Shown: positions 51,256 through 62,973, counted from the stretch's first letter. The stretch: DNA of 64,000 nucleotides from Pictodentalium vernedei (GCA_031216915.1 CM062292.1:201397262-201461261); one strand, 5' to 3'. Translations and numbers: made by a program. The notes: generated by a model from the sequence alone, not told the origin.

Positions 51256-51858
51256 TACAATTACTCTATAGAGGTCACAAACATAGAAGTTGGAATGAAA
51301 GAAGGCAAAAGGTTTGTCAAAGAGAGAGTCATGGAAGATTGCAATCGAAACTGGCGAGCAGGGGTTAGCGTGAAAAGATCACTGCAGGGGTTACAATATA
51401 AAGAAAAGCCAGCTTTTGAGAAGTACCTAGATGGCACCTTTGGAGGGTCACTGCTGTTCAAACTGAGATCAAGATCACTGGAGCTTAGGGGAAAAATTGG
51501 GAGAGATGGGGAAAAGGGATGCCAAATGTGCCACTCTGGAGTAGTGGAGACCCTGGAACATTTTCTCTTGGAATGCCCACAGTATATACCTCATAGAATA
51601 AAATTTACTGGAAGAATAATGCAGAAGTGGGGTGAAGAAACAAAGGATAGATGGCTGAAGGGGGACACGAGGGAGAGGGTAGGAATGCTTATTGAAGAAA
51701 TTGAAAAAGAGGAAGTGAGGGACACTATTAAGCAGTTTATATCTGAATGCTGGGAGGAGAGGAGGGGAAGAGGGGGTGGGGTGCAGGGGGAATGATGGCC
51801 TTCTCTTATGAGGACCGCGACAAATCAGCGGCTGGCCAAAGAGTTATTATTATTATTA
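51256..51858 (+). mobile_element. 5'-truncated LINE
   Basis: Encodes the C-terminal end of a non-LTR reverse-transcriptase protein: CQMCHSGVVETLEHFLLECP, a CCHC-like knuckle typical of ORF2 ends, then a lysine/arginine-rich tail and a stop at 51,793-51,795. A (TTA)n tail follows. TTAGTAT flanks both sides (51,249-51,255 and 51,859-51,865). Removing it restores the third hairpin copy. The clade cannot be told from this fragment. Confidence 0.85.
51295..51795 (+). pseudogene. LINE ORF2 C-terminal fragment
   Basis: 166 codons open to the stop. It has a basic N-terminal part, GGSLLFKLRSRSLELRGKIG, then the C-x2-C...H-x4-C knuckle. The reverse transcriptase domain itself is missing through 5' truncation. 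Confidence 0.75.
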
Positions 51859-51949
51859 TTAGTATAATTTGTTAAGTACGCTAACTATTGTCGCGTTTCC
51901 AGTGGTATTTAGGCGTATTTTTAAAACATTTATTTGACTTTCATTTTAG

Positions 51950-52602
51950 GTTTTGACACATGAATTCCGAGATCAACCATGTGAAACTGCCCCCAATCCA
52001 TCGTATCTTGCGAGGAATGCTAATTACCTTCGTCAAACAACAAGACCAAAGGAACCACAAGAATTGGAATTCGAAATTAACAATGACCACATTCCCACTG
52101 ACTATCTGAGAGCAGATTTTAAAGTCGACAGTAACCGTCATCTTATTTTCGCATCAGATGTGACTGCAGTGGGTTATGCATTTCATTGGACTCAGGCTTT
52201 ATGGAGAAAGGTACAAGAGGTTGGACTGAGCAAAGACTACATTGAAAATAGAGGTATTCACAAATTCATAAGAAAAGTTATGGCCTTGTGCTTTATTGGT
52301 CGGTATTTTTCCAATCAATTAGAACAAACAATGATGTAGAGGGTTGGCACAACCGAATCAACCAGCATGCACAAAACGGTCTGCCATTTTACAGACTCGT
52401 ACAAAAATTATTTAATGAAAGTAATTTTACTTCTGTAGAGGTACGACTAGTATCGGAGAACAAACTCCAGCGTTTTCAGAGAAAACAATATAGAAACATC
52501 TTCGATGCCTGGGACTCCTTTAGCAAGGGAGAAATTTCAACAAAAAACTTCTTAAAAAGTGTTCAAAACTATACACTCCATCTATTCAGTAAATTAGATT
52601 AG
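51950..52602 (+). pseudogene. MULE gene, exon 3: internally deleted transposase
   Basis: Acceptor TTTCATTTTAG, phase 0, joining exon 2. NYLRQTTRPKEPQELEFEI, then DYLRADF and RHLIFASD, is the region before the MULE catalytic domain. The sequence then jumps to YAFHWTQALWRKVQEVGL, which normally follows the second catalytic Asp. The first two catalytic residues and about 100 residues are gone. A second loss and frame change near 52,290-52,330 precedes IRTNNDVEGWHNRI and the family's C-terminal part, which ends at 52,602. The protein cannot be an active transposase. Confidence 0.85.
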
Positions 52603-52796
52603 ATTTTTCTTATATATGGCATTCAGAAAAATACTTGATTTTTTTTTCTTGCCAGAAAGTCCTTGAAACGTATTTCAATTTTATTTTGCCTGGTCTGTAT
52701 GAACCCTGTTTATGTTTATCAATGTTGTCTTTGACGTTTTAGTTATGTATATCATTGCTGTCTGTTTTTGTGTATACCAATTGTTGTCTTTGCTAC

Positions 52797-52802
52797 AATA
52801 AA
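52797..52802 (+). promoter_or_regulatory. Poly(A) signal of the outer MULE gene
   Basis: AATAAA 195 bases after the stop, with a GT-rich stretch (TTTGTTGGTCGGT) just behind. Confidence 0.55.
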
Positions 52803-52847
52803 CAGTTTGTTGGTCGGTATAATCTTCTGTCTTCTTTTAGTTGTTTG

Positions 52848-52855
52848 CTCACCAC
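52848..52855. other. Inner MULE target-site duplication, left (CTCACCAC)
   Basis: Exact 8-base repeat at 55,191-55,198. Confidence 0.85.
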
Positions 52856-53516
52856 GGCTACCGGTCATATCGACCACCAGCCAAATCGGCCGCTGCAATT
52901 TCGGACGAATCGGCCGCGACAATTTGGGTCAAATCGGCCGCTGAAAAAAAAAAATTTTATTAGGGAAAAATAAACAAAAATTAAGTAATTTTTTACAGAC
53001 TCACCCAAAAAGTAAGAATATTATGCACTGAATCCCAAAATCCAAAGGTGTAAAAAGTAACATTTTTTTCTTGTCTGAGTAAATGCAATCCCATTAGTGC
53101 CCTGATTGGAGAAACAACGGAAAATGATTGACATCTCCAGGGGCGTTACACATGTCACTGACTGGTCTGTTTTACTGTTTGACATCACTCACTCAACTGT
53201 CTCTCAGAAAAGGTTGTTTGGACAGTAATTTAATCACAATGCAAACTTTTTGATGCACTGTTTGTGTTTGTTTGTACAGTAATGATCATTTTGGCATTGC
53301 AAATCGGCAGGTATATTGTTTTTGAATACCAGTTAACTTACTAATCTGCTTTATTGTTGCGAAGAGAGTTTGTGATTAATAGATTACCTTTGAACATTGT
53401 TATTGAAAAGATATCAATCTGTTTTTGATCTCGAGCATTGTTTTCAATATCAAAGAATCCCCAAGCTAGTTGAATTATGATAAATCTGCCCCAATATTGT
53501 GTTGGAGTCAGTCATC

Positions 53517-54141
53517 ATGGAACCTGCACTTTGCGTATATTGTGCAAGGTTGTGCAGAGAGAGACAGGAAAGCCTACAATGTGATTTTTGTCATAGATGG
53601 CAACACAGAACTTGCCAAACCAATATCTCACAGACTTTTTACCGTCGGATGAATAAAGGCTTAGAGGTTTTAAATGATTGGCGGTGCCATGATTGTAGTT
53701 CACCGTCTACCAGTAATGCTACAGCCATTTTGGAAGAAGAAACTAATGAAAACGACACCTTTGAAGCAGATACTATTTTAATCGATACAGATCCTGATAC
53801 ATTATATGATGTCGACACTATTTTAGCCAACGAAACAGAGCCAAATGAATTCACAAGACCGTCTCCTCTCAATGAAAGTTACCAACAAGCAGAGCCAATT
53901 GGTGATGTCCAAATAAATGATAGCAATTTCATCCCAGAATATAGAATTATCTCTGGTGGCACACAACATGAAAAGAATCGTTTAGTTGACAATGCCGGTC
54001 ATGCTTATACCAAAAAAGAGGTGAAAAAGGGCATTGTTTATTGGAGGTGTTCCATTAGGACTAAAACAAACCCTTGTCTCGCAACAGTGAAACAAATTGG
54101 TGATTGTTTTTCACCTGGACTTAGGACTCACAACCATGACG
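53517..54141 (+). CDS. Inner MULE PHD-like plus FLYWCH exon
   Basis: From the ATG at 53,517 it encodes ALCVYCARLC...LQCDFCHRWQHRTC...WRCHDC (PHD-like zinc cluster), an acidic middle (TDPDTLYDVDTILANETEP), and a complete FLYWCH finger (NRLVDNAGHAYTKKE... VYWRCSIRTKTNPCLATVKQ ... HNHD). The donor GACG/GTAAGC leaves phase 1, but no further transposase exon follows before the right tip. FLYWCH fingers are known in MULE transposases and in host factors derived from them. Confidence 0.75.
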
Positions 54142-54200
54142 GTAAGCCTGGCATTGACACTTTATCAATCGCTACAGTTGAAATAAAAACGTCGACGTAT

Positions 54201-54667
54201 TTTTTCCGGCAATTCGCTTTATTAACAGCCCTTCAATAATGATAACCAGTCCGGCATTAATTGCCAGGCCGGTAGTCATCATTGGACGGCTCTTAATAAA
54301 GCGAATTGTCTGAAGAAAAAAATGAATGCTGGAAGTAATTTATACCAGTAAATGTGAAGTAAATAAGTAATTTTCCCGGCAATTCGCTTTATTAGCATCC
54401 CTTCAATAATGATAATCAGTCCGGCATTAATTGTCAGGCTGGTAGTCATCATTGGGCGGCTCTTAATAAAGCGAATTGTCTGAAGAAAAAAATTGAATGC
54501 TGTAAGTAATTTTTACTTTACTTAAATAGATGAAGTCGAAGTATTTTTTCCGGCAATTCGCTTTATTAACAGCCCTTCAATAATGATAATCAGTCCGACA
54601 TTAATTGCCAGACTGGTAGTCATCATTGGACGGCTCTTAATAAAGCGAATTGTCTGAAGAAAAAAAA
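54201..54667. repeat. Three foldback copies of the CGCTTTATTAACAGCC family
   Basis: Copies start near 54,201, 54,371 and 54,544. Each runs from CCGGCAATTCGCTTTATTAA through a second inner palindrome to TTAATAAAGCGAATTGTC. The short spacers are similar, so this is a tandem of about 172-base units. It lies in what was the intron of the inner MULE gene. Confidence 0.85.
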
Positions 54668-55076
54668 TTGAATAAATAAAGAAACAAACAAATTGGAATG
54701 CAATAAGTAAGTCATAGCAGTAATTGGATCACACGCCAGTAATTTACCTAATAGTAAAAGTGGAGTAAACCTTAGGATGAGTGCATTATTAACCGCCTTT
54801 CAAAGAAGCCTTTAAAAAAATGCTGCAAAGGTAACAATATTTGTGTAATTTTGCACATACATGTCTTGAGGTTTTTTGTATTTTTTGAAAATATACCGCT
54901 AAAATATTGAATGTAAATATCTAAAAGTTTCTTTTATTCTATAGTCTGTATGAAAATATTCTGATAAAATAATGGAATAAAAAAATATTTTATCTGTATG
55001 AAAATATTCTGATAAAATAATGGAATAAAAAATATTTTCACTGATAATCTTCTTCATTTATTATATTCAAATATTA
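54668..55076. other. AT-rich body of the inner MULE, no gene
   Basis: A short duplication of ATCTGTATGAAAATATTCTG / ATAAAATAATGGAATAAAAA lies near 54,945-55,035. No exon was recognised. Confidence 0.6.
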
Positions 55077-55356
55077 TATCAGCGGCCGATTCGACCGAAA
55101 ATGCTGGCGGCCGATTCGTACTGACTGGCGGCCGATTCGTCCGAAATTGTCAGCGGCCGATTTGGCTGGCGGCCGATTTGACCGTTTCCCCTCACCACTA
55201 TGGTCCGAACTTGTCTCGTTTTTTGGCCGAAATCATTTCATGGGAGGCCGAACTCACTTGGTCCAAACTCACTTTCGTGGGCCGAACTCACTTTTTCTAG
55301 CCGAAATCACCTGGGGCGAACTGGTAAAAGTCTGACTCACTTACATTCAAATTACG

Positions 55357-56130
55357 TAAGTGTACCATGGGCACCGAAAATACAACCGAGATTGATTTCG
55401 AGAAAAATTCTCGGAAGGGTATCCTCTTTCAGCCTTGACCTTCCGAGTGTTGACATTGCAAGAAGTGAATATTTTCGAACTCTTCCGCTTATTTGTTTAC
55501 GAATTGTTAACATTTCACTTGAATAATCAAAATGACAACATCACAGGTATAAATAAAAACATCCTCTATGAAATTTCTGGATGACCATTATTTGCAACAG
55601 ATCTGAGTGTCTCGTCGGTGTCGAGTGCGATGTCTACTGATTACCACAAATGCACACACACTTTGTCTTTGATGTTTTCTTTGAGTTAACCGATTTTCAT
55701 GTTTCAGCATCTGACCTGTCAATGGGCCTGTCATTTTCAAAATTCCAGGAGGGCCATTATGGCTCGCCTTAAATGACCCCAGGAAGGCCATTTTTAGTTC
55801 GCCTGAAATGACCCCGGCCCAGGAGCAGGGATCGATTTAATTTTTGAAAATTGAATAGCAGTTTACTAACTTGGATAGACCACTCATTGACTCAATTATT
55901 TTAAGGTACATGGTTTGTGTAATATGATTACACATTATGTAGTGTATTGATGCAGTCTTGAAAATTTGGATTCAAGATACCCTAGTCTTTGTAAGACTGT
56001 GACCCAGGGCCCTGGGTCACAGTCTTACAAAGACTACAAGTTACCCATAAGTCATAACACTCACTGTGTCTATCAAATGCAGATAATTATAGACTGTACT
56101 AGTACGGAAGACATATATAATGGAATTACA
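55357..56130. other. No gene seen; 52-bp palindrome
   Basis: A perfect palindrome, AGTCTTTGTAAGACTGTGAC plus CCAGGG and its mirror, lies at 55,984-56,035. The rest shows no recognised feature. Confidence 0.6.
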
Positions 56131-56139
56131 TCCATATTG

Positions 56140-57387
56140 TCTGCTAGCCAAATTGTCCGCAGCAATTTTACCCAAGTTGTCCACTGCAATTATACCCAAA
56201 TCGTCCGAAACTCGTCCACTGTGGGAAAATTTAGAATTTGGGTAGTTTGAATCATTTTTTTTATTTATATTGAAATTTTACAAAAAATTTATTGTATATC
56301 ATCTAATGTACCGCCTTGCATTAAAATTTCATATACTTATACGGGATTGTGATCACAGACATGCTAGAACTAAACTACTCAGCCATCTAATTAATTTCTA
56401 CATCTTTTAATACAGCTCTGATTAATGTGTATTCAATGTTTAGCTAGATAATCATTGGTAGAAATTAATTTATTGATCAGCAAACATTAATTTGCAATGC
56501 TTCAACAGTGCTCAATTTTGCAATTATTCTTTGAAAGGATCAGCTATAATAATTAAATTATATAAAATTATTCTTAACCCTTTACCCACCGAATCGGCCA
56601 CATCCGCCCGCATAATATGCAATTTCAGCAGCTGAAAAAAATATTATTCTTCCCAAAATTTCAACAAAACCATATCATGTGACCCCTCTTTGGAACGGCT
56701 CATCGAGCTCATTCCAATGAGTGGTCACATGATATGGTTTTGTTGAAAAGTTTAAAAAAATGATATTTAAAATAATAAATTTTGACATCATCTGCATTGG
56801 GCAAAGGGTTAAAGACAGCAAAACTTCTTAAAAGTATATTAAGTTCCATAAACAAAATCTTATAATTTTGTAATTATTCATTGAAAGGCACCACTGGTGC
56901 TTAACAATGAATAATCTCAAAATTATTAGCGAAATATATTATAAAAATTATAAAAATTAACTATACCAAGAAATGCATCAATACTTATCGTATATTAAGT
57001 TCTATGAAAAAAAATCTTGTAATTTTACAAGTATTCATTGAAAAACACCATCATGATTCACCATGAATAATCACCAAAGTCGGAAAAAAATTAAAAGAAA
57101 TTGTTATAATTGGCCAATGAATAATCATAAAATTAGTACACAAATACATAATAAAAATTTATGTCAAGAAACATATTTGAAAGATGTGCTATATTGCATA
57201 TTTAAAAAAAAGGCTATGCTAACTATTTAATGTTTTGTGCTATATGATACTGAATAAATATCATTAAAGTTATTTTCCATCTGATATTGAGCTGATTTTC
57301 AAACCCTTGGCAGACGATTTGGGTCAAATTAAAAGCGTTCGATTTGGGTAAAATTGCAAGCAGACGATTTGGTTGGCGGACGAAACA
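56140..57387. mobile_element. MULE-like non-autonomous element
   Basis: The left end TCTGCTAGCCAAATTGTCCG, CAGCAATTTTACCCAAGTTG, AAATCGTCCGAAACTCGTCC is mirrored by 57,309-57,387 (GGCAGACGATTTGGGTCAAA, GGGTAAAATTGCAAGCAGACG, GGTTGGCGGACGA). The flanks CATCCATA and CATCTGTA may be a drifted 8-bp duplication. There is no transposase gene. The body contains repeated AAGTTC.AT.AA.AAAATCTT phrases and a nested piggyBac-type MITE. The left end matches the partial copy at 1,849. Confidence 0.65.
56574..56812. mobile_element. piggyBac-type MITE, second subfamily, copy 1
   Basis: TTAA on both sides, tips CCCTTTACCCACCGAATCGG and GCAAAGGG. The hairpin arms are AAAACCATATCATGTGACC and mirror. This subfamily differs from the CATAGGTTATGACC family except at the tips. 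Confidence 0.8.
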
Positions 57388-58536
57388 TCTGTATCCCATG
57401 TAATGCAACATAACATACAATATGATTTCCTGAATGTTCAGGTAAGGAGTGTGAACTTTCAGCTTTGCAGGTCTGAGCATGCTGAAGAAAGACCCAGAAG
57501 ATGGATTGGTATTTGGATGCTGAAAATTCTAAAGCTTTTTTGTGCAGTTCATGATTCGACTTCCATTCTGCAATTTTCAAATCGATCCATCCAAATGAAA
57601 AAGCTTGTGGATCATGGAGAATGACTGGTGCACATTAAGGGAGCTAATTTAGAGGAACCAGCATCTTAGAAAACACTTGAGGAGTTTTGTCAACTGACTG
57701 GAAAATTCTCGTAAAATGGTTGTTAATTTATTGTTACACACTACCAATGGTGATAATTGGTGTATTGTTGCACTGCTTATCTGTAGTTTTATTGGTTTTG
57801 AATGTTGTTTGAGGGAACCAAAAAATATACCCTGTAATTTCAACTTTGGAATTCTGCAGACTTATTAGCTGATAGCAGATAAGTGTCTATGGGTAACCAC
57901 GATGACACACTACATATGGCATGAATTGCATTTTGTTGCTTCCTTCTATTCACAAGATTACCATTTGTGATGGCCGATTTTGAGGTGCCTTTGATTGAAT
58001 TAATGGTCCGCAGAAATCAGGGCCAGGTAGACGTGTATCGTCTGAAATTTTGACTTTAGGTGGGCAACTATGGCCTGGGGTGATTGCTTGCATGAAAATG
58101 ACAGCCCTGTGTCATTGTAAATATATGGTTTTCGTGCTGCTAAATAACTCTGATTATGAACACTTGCATCTGTTCAGAATATAAAGTACTCTCTTGAAAG
58201 TTCTGTGAAACCGTTTTGATCAAATTCATAATGTTGACTTCATTCAAGTCGTTATGCATGTGTCCTGGGGTAACCCACTTTTGGGCCCACTGTGCACTCG
58301 GTCCAAACTTCACTCATCCATGATGTATACTGCTCTCTACCATTTGAAGTGAATGCGCTATTGTTGAGTCCCGGCATCAGAAAACTGTTTTCAAGAAAAA
58401 CATCAATGAACAGGCCTGGCAGTCCAGAAAATCAAGGAGTGTAAACAATTGCCCTCCTCAAATTGCTTAGGAGTGCAATTGCACCTGGAATGTTTTCAAT
58501 ACATATTAGTCATATACTTGTATGCTGTTTTGGTTA
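57388..58536. other. No gene seen
   Basis: AT-rich, with no recognised transposon end or exon. Confidence 0.4.
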
Positions 58537-58792
58537 CAGTACATAGAGGTGGATTGTCACCCAATCACCCATGGAGTGGAGGTATAACTCAAGGTACCAC
58601 TCTTAAATTTCGTACACAAACACAAGAATCACAAGCCAAATTTCAACCAATGGACCTCAGGGTTTAACCTGGAGGTCCATTGGCTGAAACTTTGCTTTTG
58701 CTAATTACACTTTGCATCAAATTAGCATTTATTGCTTGAGAGAAATCATCACTCCACAGGTTTTTTATTGACAATACACTCTCTATGTACTG
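58537..58792. mobile_element. Foldback MITE, second copy of the 4,131 family
   Basis: Ends CAGTACATAGAGGTGGATTG and mirror, TA on both sides, centre ACCAATGGACCTCAGGGTTT / GGAGGTCCATTGGCTGAAAC shared with 4,131-4,387. Confidence 0.7.
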
Positions 58793-59513
58793 TATATTCA
58801 CTTTGGGTATTACTATTGTGACTGAAAAATTGTACTACATTCAGCTACATGTACATCGTGGAAAAATTGGCATACACATATCTCATTATTCAAAATGTCG
58901 TATTCAGTTCTTTTGTGACTGTCTTCTACACTCAAAATGTATTGAAATGCAACAGAATAGGTCATAAATTATTGCAAATCATTGCAACATTGACAAATGA
59001 TAATATATTTTAAAGGCAGTCCCAAACAGGTTTGGCATTCCAGAAAATCAAGGGGTGCAAAAATTGCTCTCTTCAATTTTTTCTAGGCATGCAGTGGGTG
59101 TGCGGCACACCTGCACTCCTAAAGAATGCGAGGCCTGAATGAACATCTACACACCATTCACGCCACTGGTGCACAGTAAGTATGGATTCCAAAAATATGA
59201 CCCAATTTTTTAAAAAAGCTTTTCACAGCAATAATCTAATTTTTTGAGTTCAGTATAATACATGAAATGCACCTTCAGTGGAGCAATTGTAAGTCAATCA
59301 GATAATTCACCATGGAATGCATGAGTGAAAATACAGTGAGTAGCTTTACTGACCTTTGAAGTATGTCGAATTATGTTGTTTCCGTGCCAATTCTCAGCAA
59401 GTAGAGTTTGTTTAGTTTGAAGTCTTGGAATGCTACAGCTTATAATGCATAGTGTATTGTCACATTTTCATGCACGTATCATTTTATTTGGTCTGTTTCC
59501 CCACAAACAGATT
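58793..59513. other. No gene seen
   Basis: AT-rich, no recognised feature. GTTTGGCATTCCAGAAAATC near 59,030 echoes GCCTGGCAGTCCAGAAAATC near 58,413, a short direct repeat. Confidence 0.4.
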
Positions 59514-59717
59514 TTAACCCTTTACAGATAACATATGATATCAAAATTTGGTATTTTAATTTTTTTTTCCCAAATTCTTTAAAAAGTTTCGACAAAGCTA
59601 TATCATGTGAACCCTCATTGGAATGAGCTTGATGAGCTCATTCCCATGGGAGGTCACACGATATGGTTTTGTTTTACGTTTTTTAATTATTTTGTACTGC
59701 ACAGTTTGCATATTAAG
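59514..59717. mobile_element. piggyBac-type MITE, second subfamily, degraded copy
   Basis: Left TTAACCCTTTAC tip, arms AAAGCTATATCATGTGA and TCACACGATATGGTTTTG, centre GAGCTTGATGAGCTC. The right tip is worn away, so its end is approximate. Confidence 0.6.
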
Positions 59718-60045
59718 GGATGGATGCAGTCAGTTGCAGGAGTAATCGCTTGCTAGGTGGAACTGAGGTGCACTGTTGTTTACTCACAAAAAGGTAAAAA
59801 TTGAAGACGTGATGGCACGCAAGAACGACAGCTCACCTCAAAAACAAAAGACTGCCAAATAGTTGGTGAAGTACCACACCATAACTGGAATTGCCAGTCC
59901 CAACAATAATAATCCCATCCTTTCATTGGCTAACAACTTTCTCTACATGAATAGTAGCCAATGGAAAGATGGGAATGATAGAAATTTAGGTGGTGACCCA
60001 GTTATTTGTTCGCTGCTTTGTCCAAGGTAAAAGTTTTTTGAATTG

Positions 60046-60076
<31 letters not shown>

Positions 60077-60444
60077 AAAAATTCCAAGTAATTATGAATG
60101 ATCTAAGAATGCCCAGGGTCAAGTTTTATATTGGTGTAAAGCTTATTATCTCCTCTTTCACTTGACACTGGGTATTTGGAAATACATCCAGTGGTTCAAA
60201 TTTGAGAATATATCTTTTGAGGCGGTGAAGAGGATTGATCAAAAAATAGTTATCAAATACAATTTTTCTTAGTTCTCAGCTTCTGCCAAGTACATGTACC
60301 TGTGATCCGCTCATTCCAAATAGAAGTCTCCTTGTCCCATATACATGTAGAAGTTGACTCATTCCAAACAAAATCGGGTATTACCCTGCTTTTGTTATAG
60401 CATGTCCATGGTGACATTGATCCTTGTAATTATTTATTTTTAGA
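59718..60444. other. No gene seen; poly-C/poly-A tract
   Basis: CCATTGGCTA-type inverted phrases lie at about 59,920-59,970 (CATCCTTTCATTGGCTAACA against AGCCAATGGAAAGATGGGAA). A C-run then A-run lies near 60,048-60,080. No exon was seen. Confidence 0.5.
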
Positions 60445-60697
60445 TTAACCCTTTACCTAACACGAAAGTCAGATGACACATGCAAAAAAAAATTCTTGAA
60501 AAACTAATTTTTTTCAATTTTTGTCTCAAAAACATAGGTTATGACCCCTCATTGGAACAAGCTCGACGAGCTCGTTCCAAAGAGGGGTCATAACCTATGT
60601 TTTTGAGACAAAAAATGAAAAAAATAATGAAAATCAATTGGCGATTTCTGTAAATAGCGTTGGCCGGTTTTTGCCATTACGTTGGGTAAAGGGTTAA
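60445..60697. mobile_element. piggyBac-type palindromic MITE, copy 7 (best preserved)
   Basis: Perfect TTAA on both sides; CCCTTTACCTAACACGAAAG and GTTGGGTAAAGGG tips. Long arms around CATTGGAACAAGCTCGACGA / GAGCTCGTTCCAAAGAGGGG. It can serve as the reference copy for the family. Confidence 0.85.
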
Positions 60698-60839
60698 CTT
60701 GACAAAGTCAAGATAAGCTATTGCCATCACACATGCAGTCTGTCAGTCTGTTAGTCTCTTCACATTTTCTTTAATACAGGCTTCACCCCGTAGTTTTTGT
60801 CCAATCATCACAAAATTTCATATGAAGGTTTGAGGTCAT

Positions 60840-62170
60840 GTCTAGATGAGAATGTCCCCTTTTGGTCGTGATCGCTCCACCATGACGACTGTGCGGGTTC
60901 GAAACCCAGAAACCTTTAGCACAGTCAACAGGTTGTTTTTATGAAGGGATTTCATTGTAATATGGTAGGATGACTCCGTATAATGTCTAGATGAGAACGT
61001 CATATTTTGGTCGTGTTTGGTTAACCGTGACAGCCGCAGGGGCATGTTACCAAGATTCCTTTAGCACAGTCTACAGGCTGCATTTATGAAGGGATTTCAT
61101 TGTAAATTGGTAGAATGACTCAGTATAATGTCTGGATGAGGACATCATATTTTAGTCATGATTGGTCATCTGTGACGGCCACATGGGCACATGTCCTAGA
61201 TTTATTTAGCACTGTCTACAGTTTATATTTATGAAGTGATTTCATTCTAACTTGGTAGGATGACTCGGTATGATGTCTAGATGAGACTTTCCTATTTTGG
61301 TCGCGATTGGTCAGCTGTTACTGTCACTTGGGCATGTGACCTAGATTCCTTTAGCACTGTCTACAGGTCATATTTATGAAGGGTTTTCATTGTAACTTCG
61401 TAGGATGACTCAGTATGATGTCTAGTTGTTTCATCCTGCAGCCCTGTTTTGGTTGGAATCGGTCAACCATGAGGGCAGCACAAGTTTGAGTCTAAATTCT
61501 TTTATCACAGTCTACGCCTCTTGTTATTCTTGTTGAATGCATAAACTATAAGGTACAGAACTTAACATATTTTCAGTTGTCACAATTCTTGTCTTATTTA
61601 ATAATCCTTTCATAAACATGGAACATCCTTTTTTTTGAATGATTTTTAGATGAGAACATCCTAGTTTGGTCATGATCTGTCATCTGCGATAGCTGTGCAT
61701 GATTGAATCCTAAAGTCTTTATTTACCACAGTCTACAGGTTGTATTTATGAAGACATTGCATTGTAACCTGGTAGTATCACTTGGTCTGATGACTAGATG
61801 AGAACATCCTTCATGTATTTTGGTCTAAATTAGTCATATTGGTCAATGGTGAGGGCCTCATCTTCGATATCGCCTACTGGCCATATTTATGAGGTGATTT
61901 AATTGCAACTCAATTAAGTTGCTTGGTGTTGTGAAGTCCAGATGGATTTCTGAATGAATGTCTGGATGAATTTCCCATTTGCTTCAGATCGATTAACTAT
62001 AGAGAGTCGTACAGGTCCCCAGGCCTCAGACCCAATTCTTCTGCTACACTCTACAGGTAGTTTTTTTGGAATGATTTTACTGTAACTTGGTAACTTTGGT
62101 TGACATACGTTAACTGTGACGGCTACATAAACTCAGACCTCGCTTCTTTAGTACAGTTTACACCTCAAAT
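60840..62170. repeat. Satellite of about 145 bp
   Basis: GTCTAGATGAGAA.. starts recur at 60,840, 60,984, 61,130, 61,275 and 61,420 (144-146 spacing). Each contains TTTTGGTCGTGATTGGTCA, TTTAGCACAGTCTACAGG, ATTTATGAAGGGATTTCATT and GGTAGGATGACTC.GTATAAT. Units decay and become irregular after 61.5 kb. Codons in any frame are interrupted, so it is not coding. Confidence 0.92.
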
Positions 62171-62640
62171 TATTATTGTTGAAACATAGCATGTAGGGTA
62201 CAGAACTTAACATATTCTCAATTTAATATCACAATTCTTGTCTTATTTCATAATCCTTTAATAAACATTGAAGACGATTATTTTCATCAAACACTACACA
62301 CAGTCAAGTTAAGTTGCATTGCCATTGACACGTTCATTTCATATCTAATCAGGCTATATTACTATAAAATATGAAATGAAAAATCACCCATCGAATATGA
62401 AAAATAAAATTGTTGCACCAAAATTGTATTTTGTATTAAATTGTATAGTTGACTTTTGTTTAAAACTGAGAAAAATATTTAACACTGAGGAGCTGCTACA
62501 TGTATTATATTTGCAGTTCACACGACAAACAGAAATTATCTACTCATTACACTTAAAAAATAGGTGCATACTGAATTTGGAGTAAAAATGTTGACAAACC
62601 TGCAATATAAAATCACTGAATATTTTAATGCAACACAATA
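62171..62640. other. No gene seen
   Basis: AT-rich flank of the satellite. AAAATCACTGAATATTTT and CAACA.AATA phrases recur here and at 63.43-63.50 kb. Confidence 0.4.
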
Positions 62641-62973
62641 CAGTGGAAGCCTGTTAATTGAATAGACACTTTGCCAATGAAAATTATTCAATTAACAGGA
62701 GTATTCAATTAACAGGATTGTGTCACTTTCCTGTATTCTAGAAATAAACTTAGCATTTATTCTATTATATCTTGTTTAACAGAGCTCAATGAGCTCTGTT
62801 AAACAAGATATAATAGATTAAATACCTGTATTGGATGTACTGAGGCCAAATAGGTTTATAAACAAAGGAAAACTGGGAAGAGGCAAGGTAATTTCTCGAC
62901 AGGTTACAAGATTTTTTATTCATTTAACAGGAGTTTACACTATAATCTTTATCCAATTAAGTGGGCTCCACTG
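62641..62973. mobile_element. pogo/Tigger-like MITE, intact copy
   Basis: Ends CAGTGGAAGCCTGTTAATTG and the mirror of CAGTGGAGCCCACTTAATTG, flanked by TA. Internal palindrome GCATTTATTCTATTATATC... AGAGCTCAATGAGCTCT. Same family as 8,688-9,341 and free of nested insertions. Confidence 0.8.

Larger units (their letters stand above)
52856..55190 (+). mobile_element. Inner MULE-like transposon, non-autonomous
   Basis: The left tip GGCTACCGGTCATATCGACC, CCAGCCAAATCGGCCGCTG, ACGAATCGGCCGC is mirrored at 55,077-55,190. Both tips are strings of AATCGGCCGC-type phrases. CTCACCAC duplicates flank it. It keeps one PHD-like/FLYWCH exon but no transposase, so it depends on another source. Its tips differ in sequence from those of the outer element, so the two are different families of the same superfamily. 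Confidence 0.87.
49292..55348 (+). mobile_element. Outer MULE-like transposon, gutted
   Basis: The left tip (GACTTTTACCAGTTCGGCCC, GTGATTTCGGCC, and further TTCGGCCCA.G.GA phrases to about 49,505) is mirrored by the right tip at 55,199-55,348. AAATTACG lies outside both ends (49,284-49,291 and 55,349-55,356), an 8-bp duplication as made by Mutator-like elements. The element carries a spliced PHD-like, FLYWCH and transposase gene that has lost its catalytic core. A second MULE is nested before its right tip. Confidence 0.85.
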
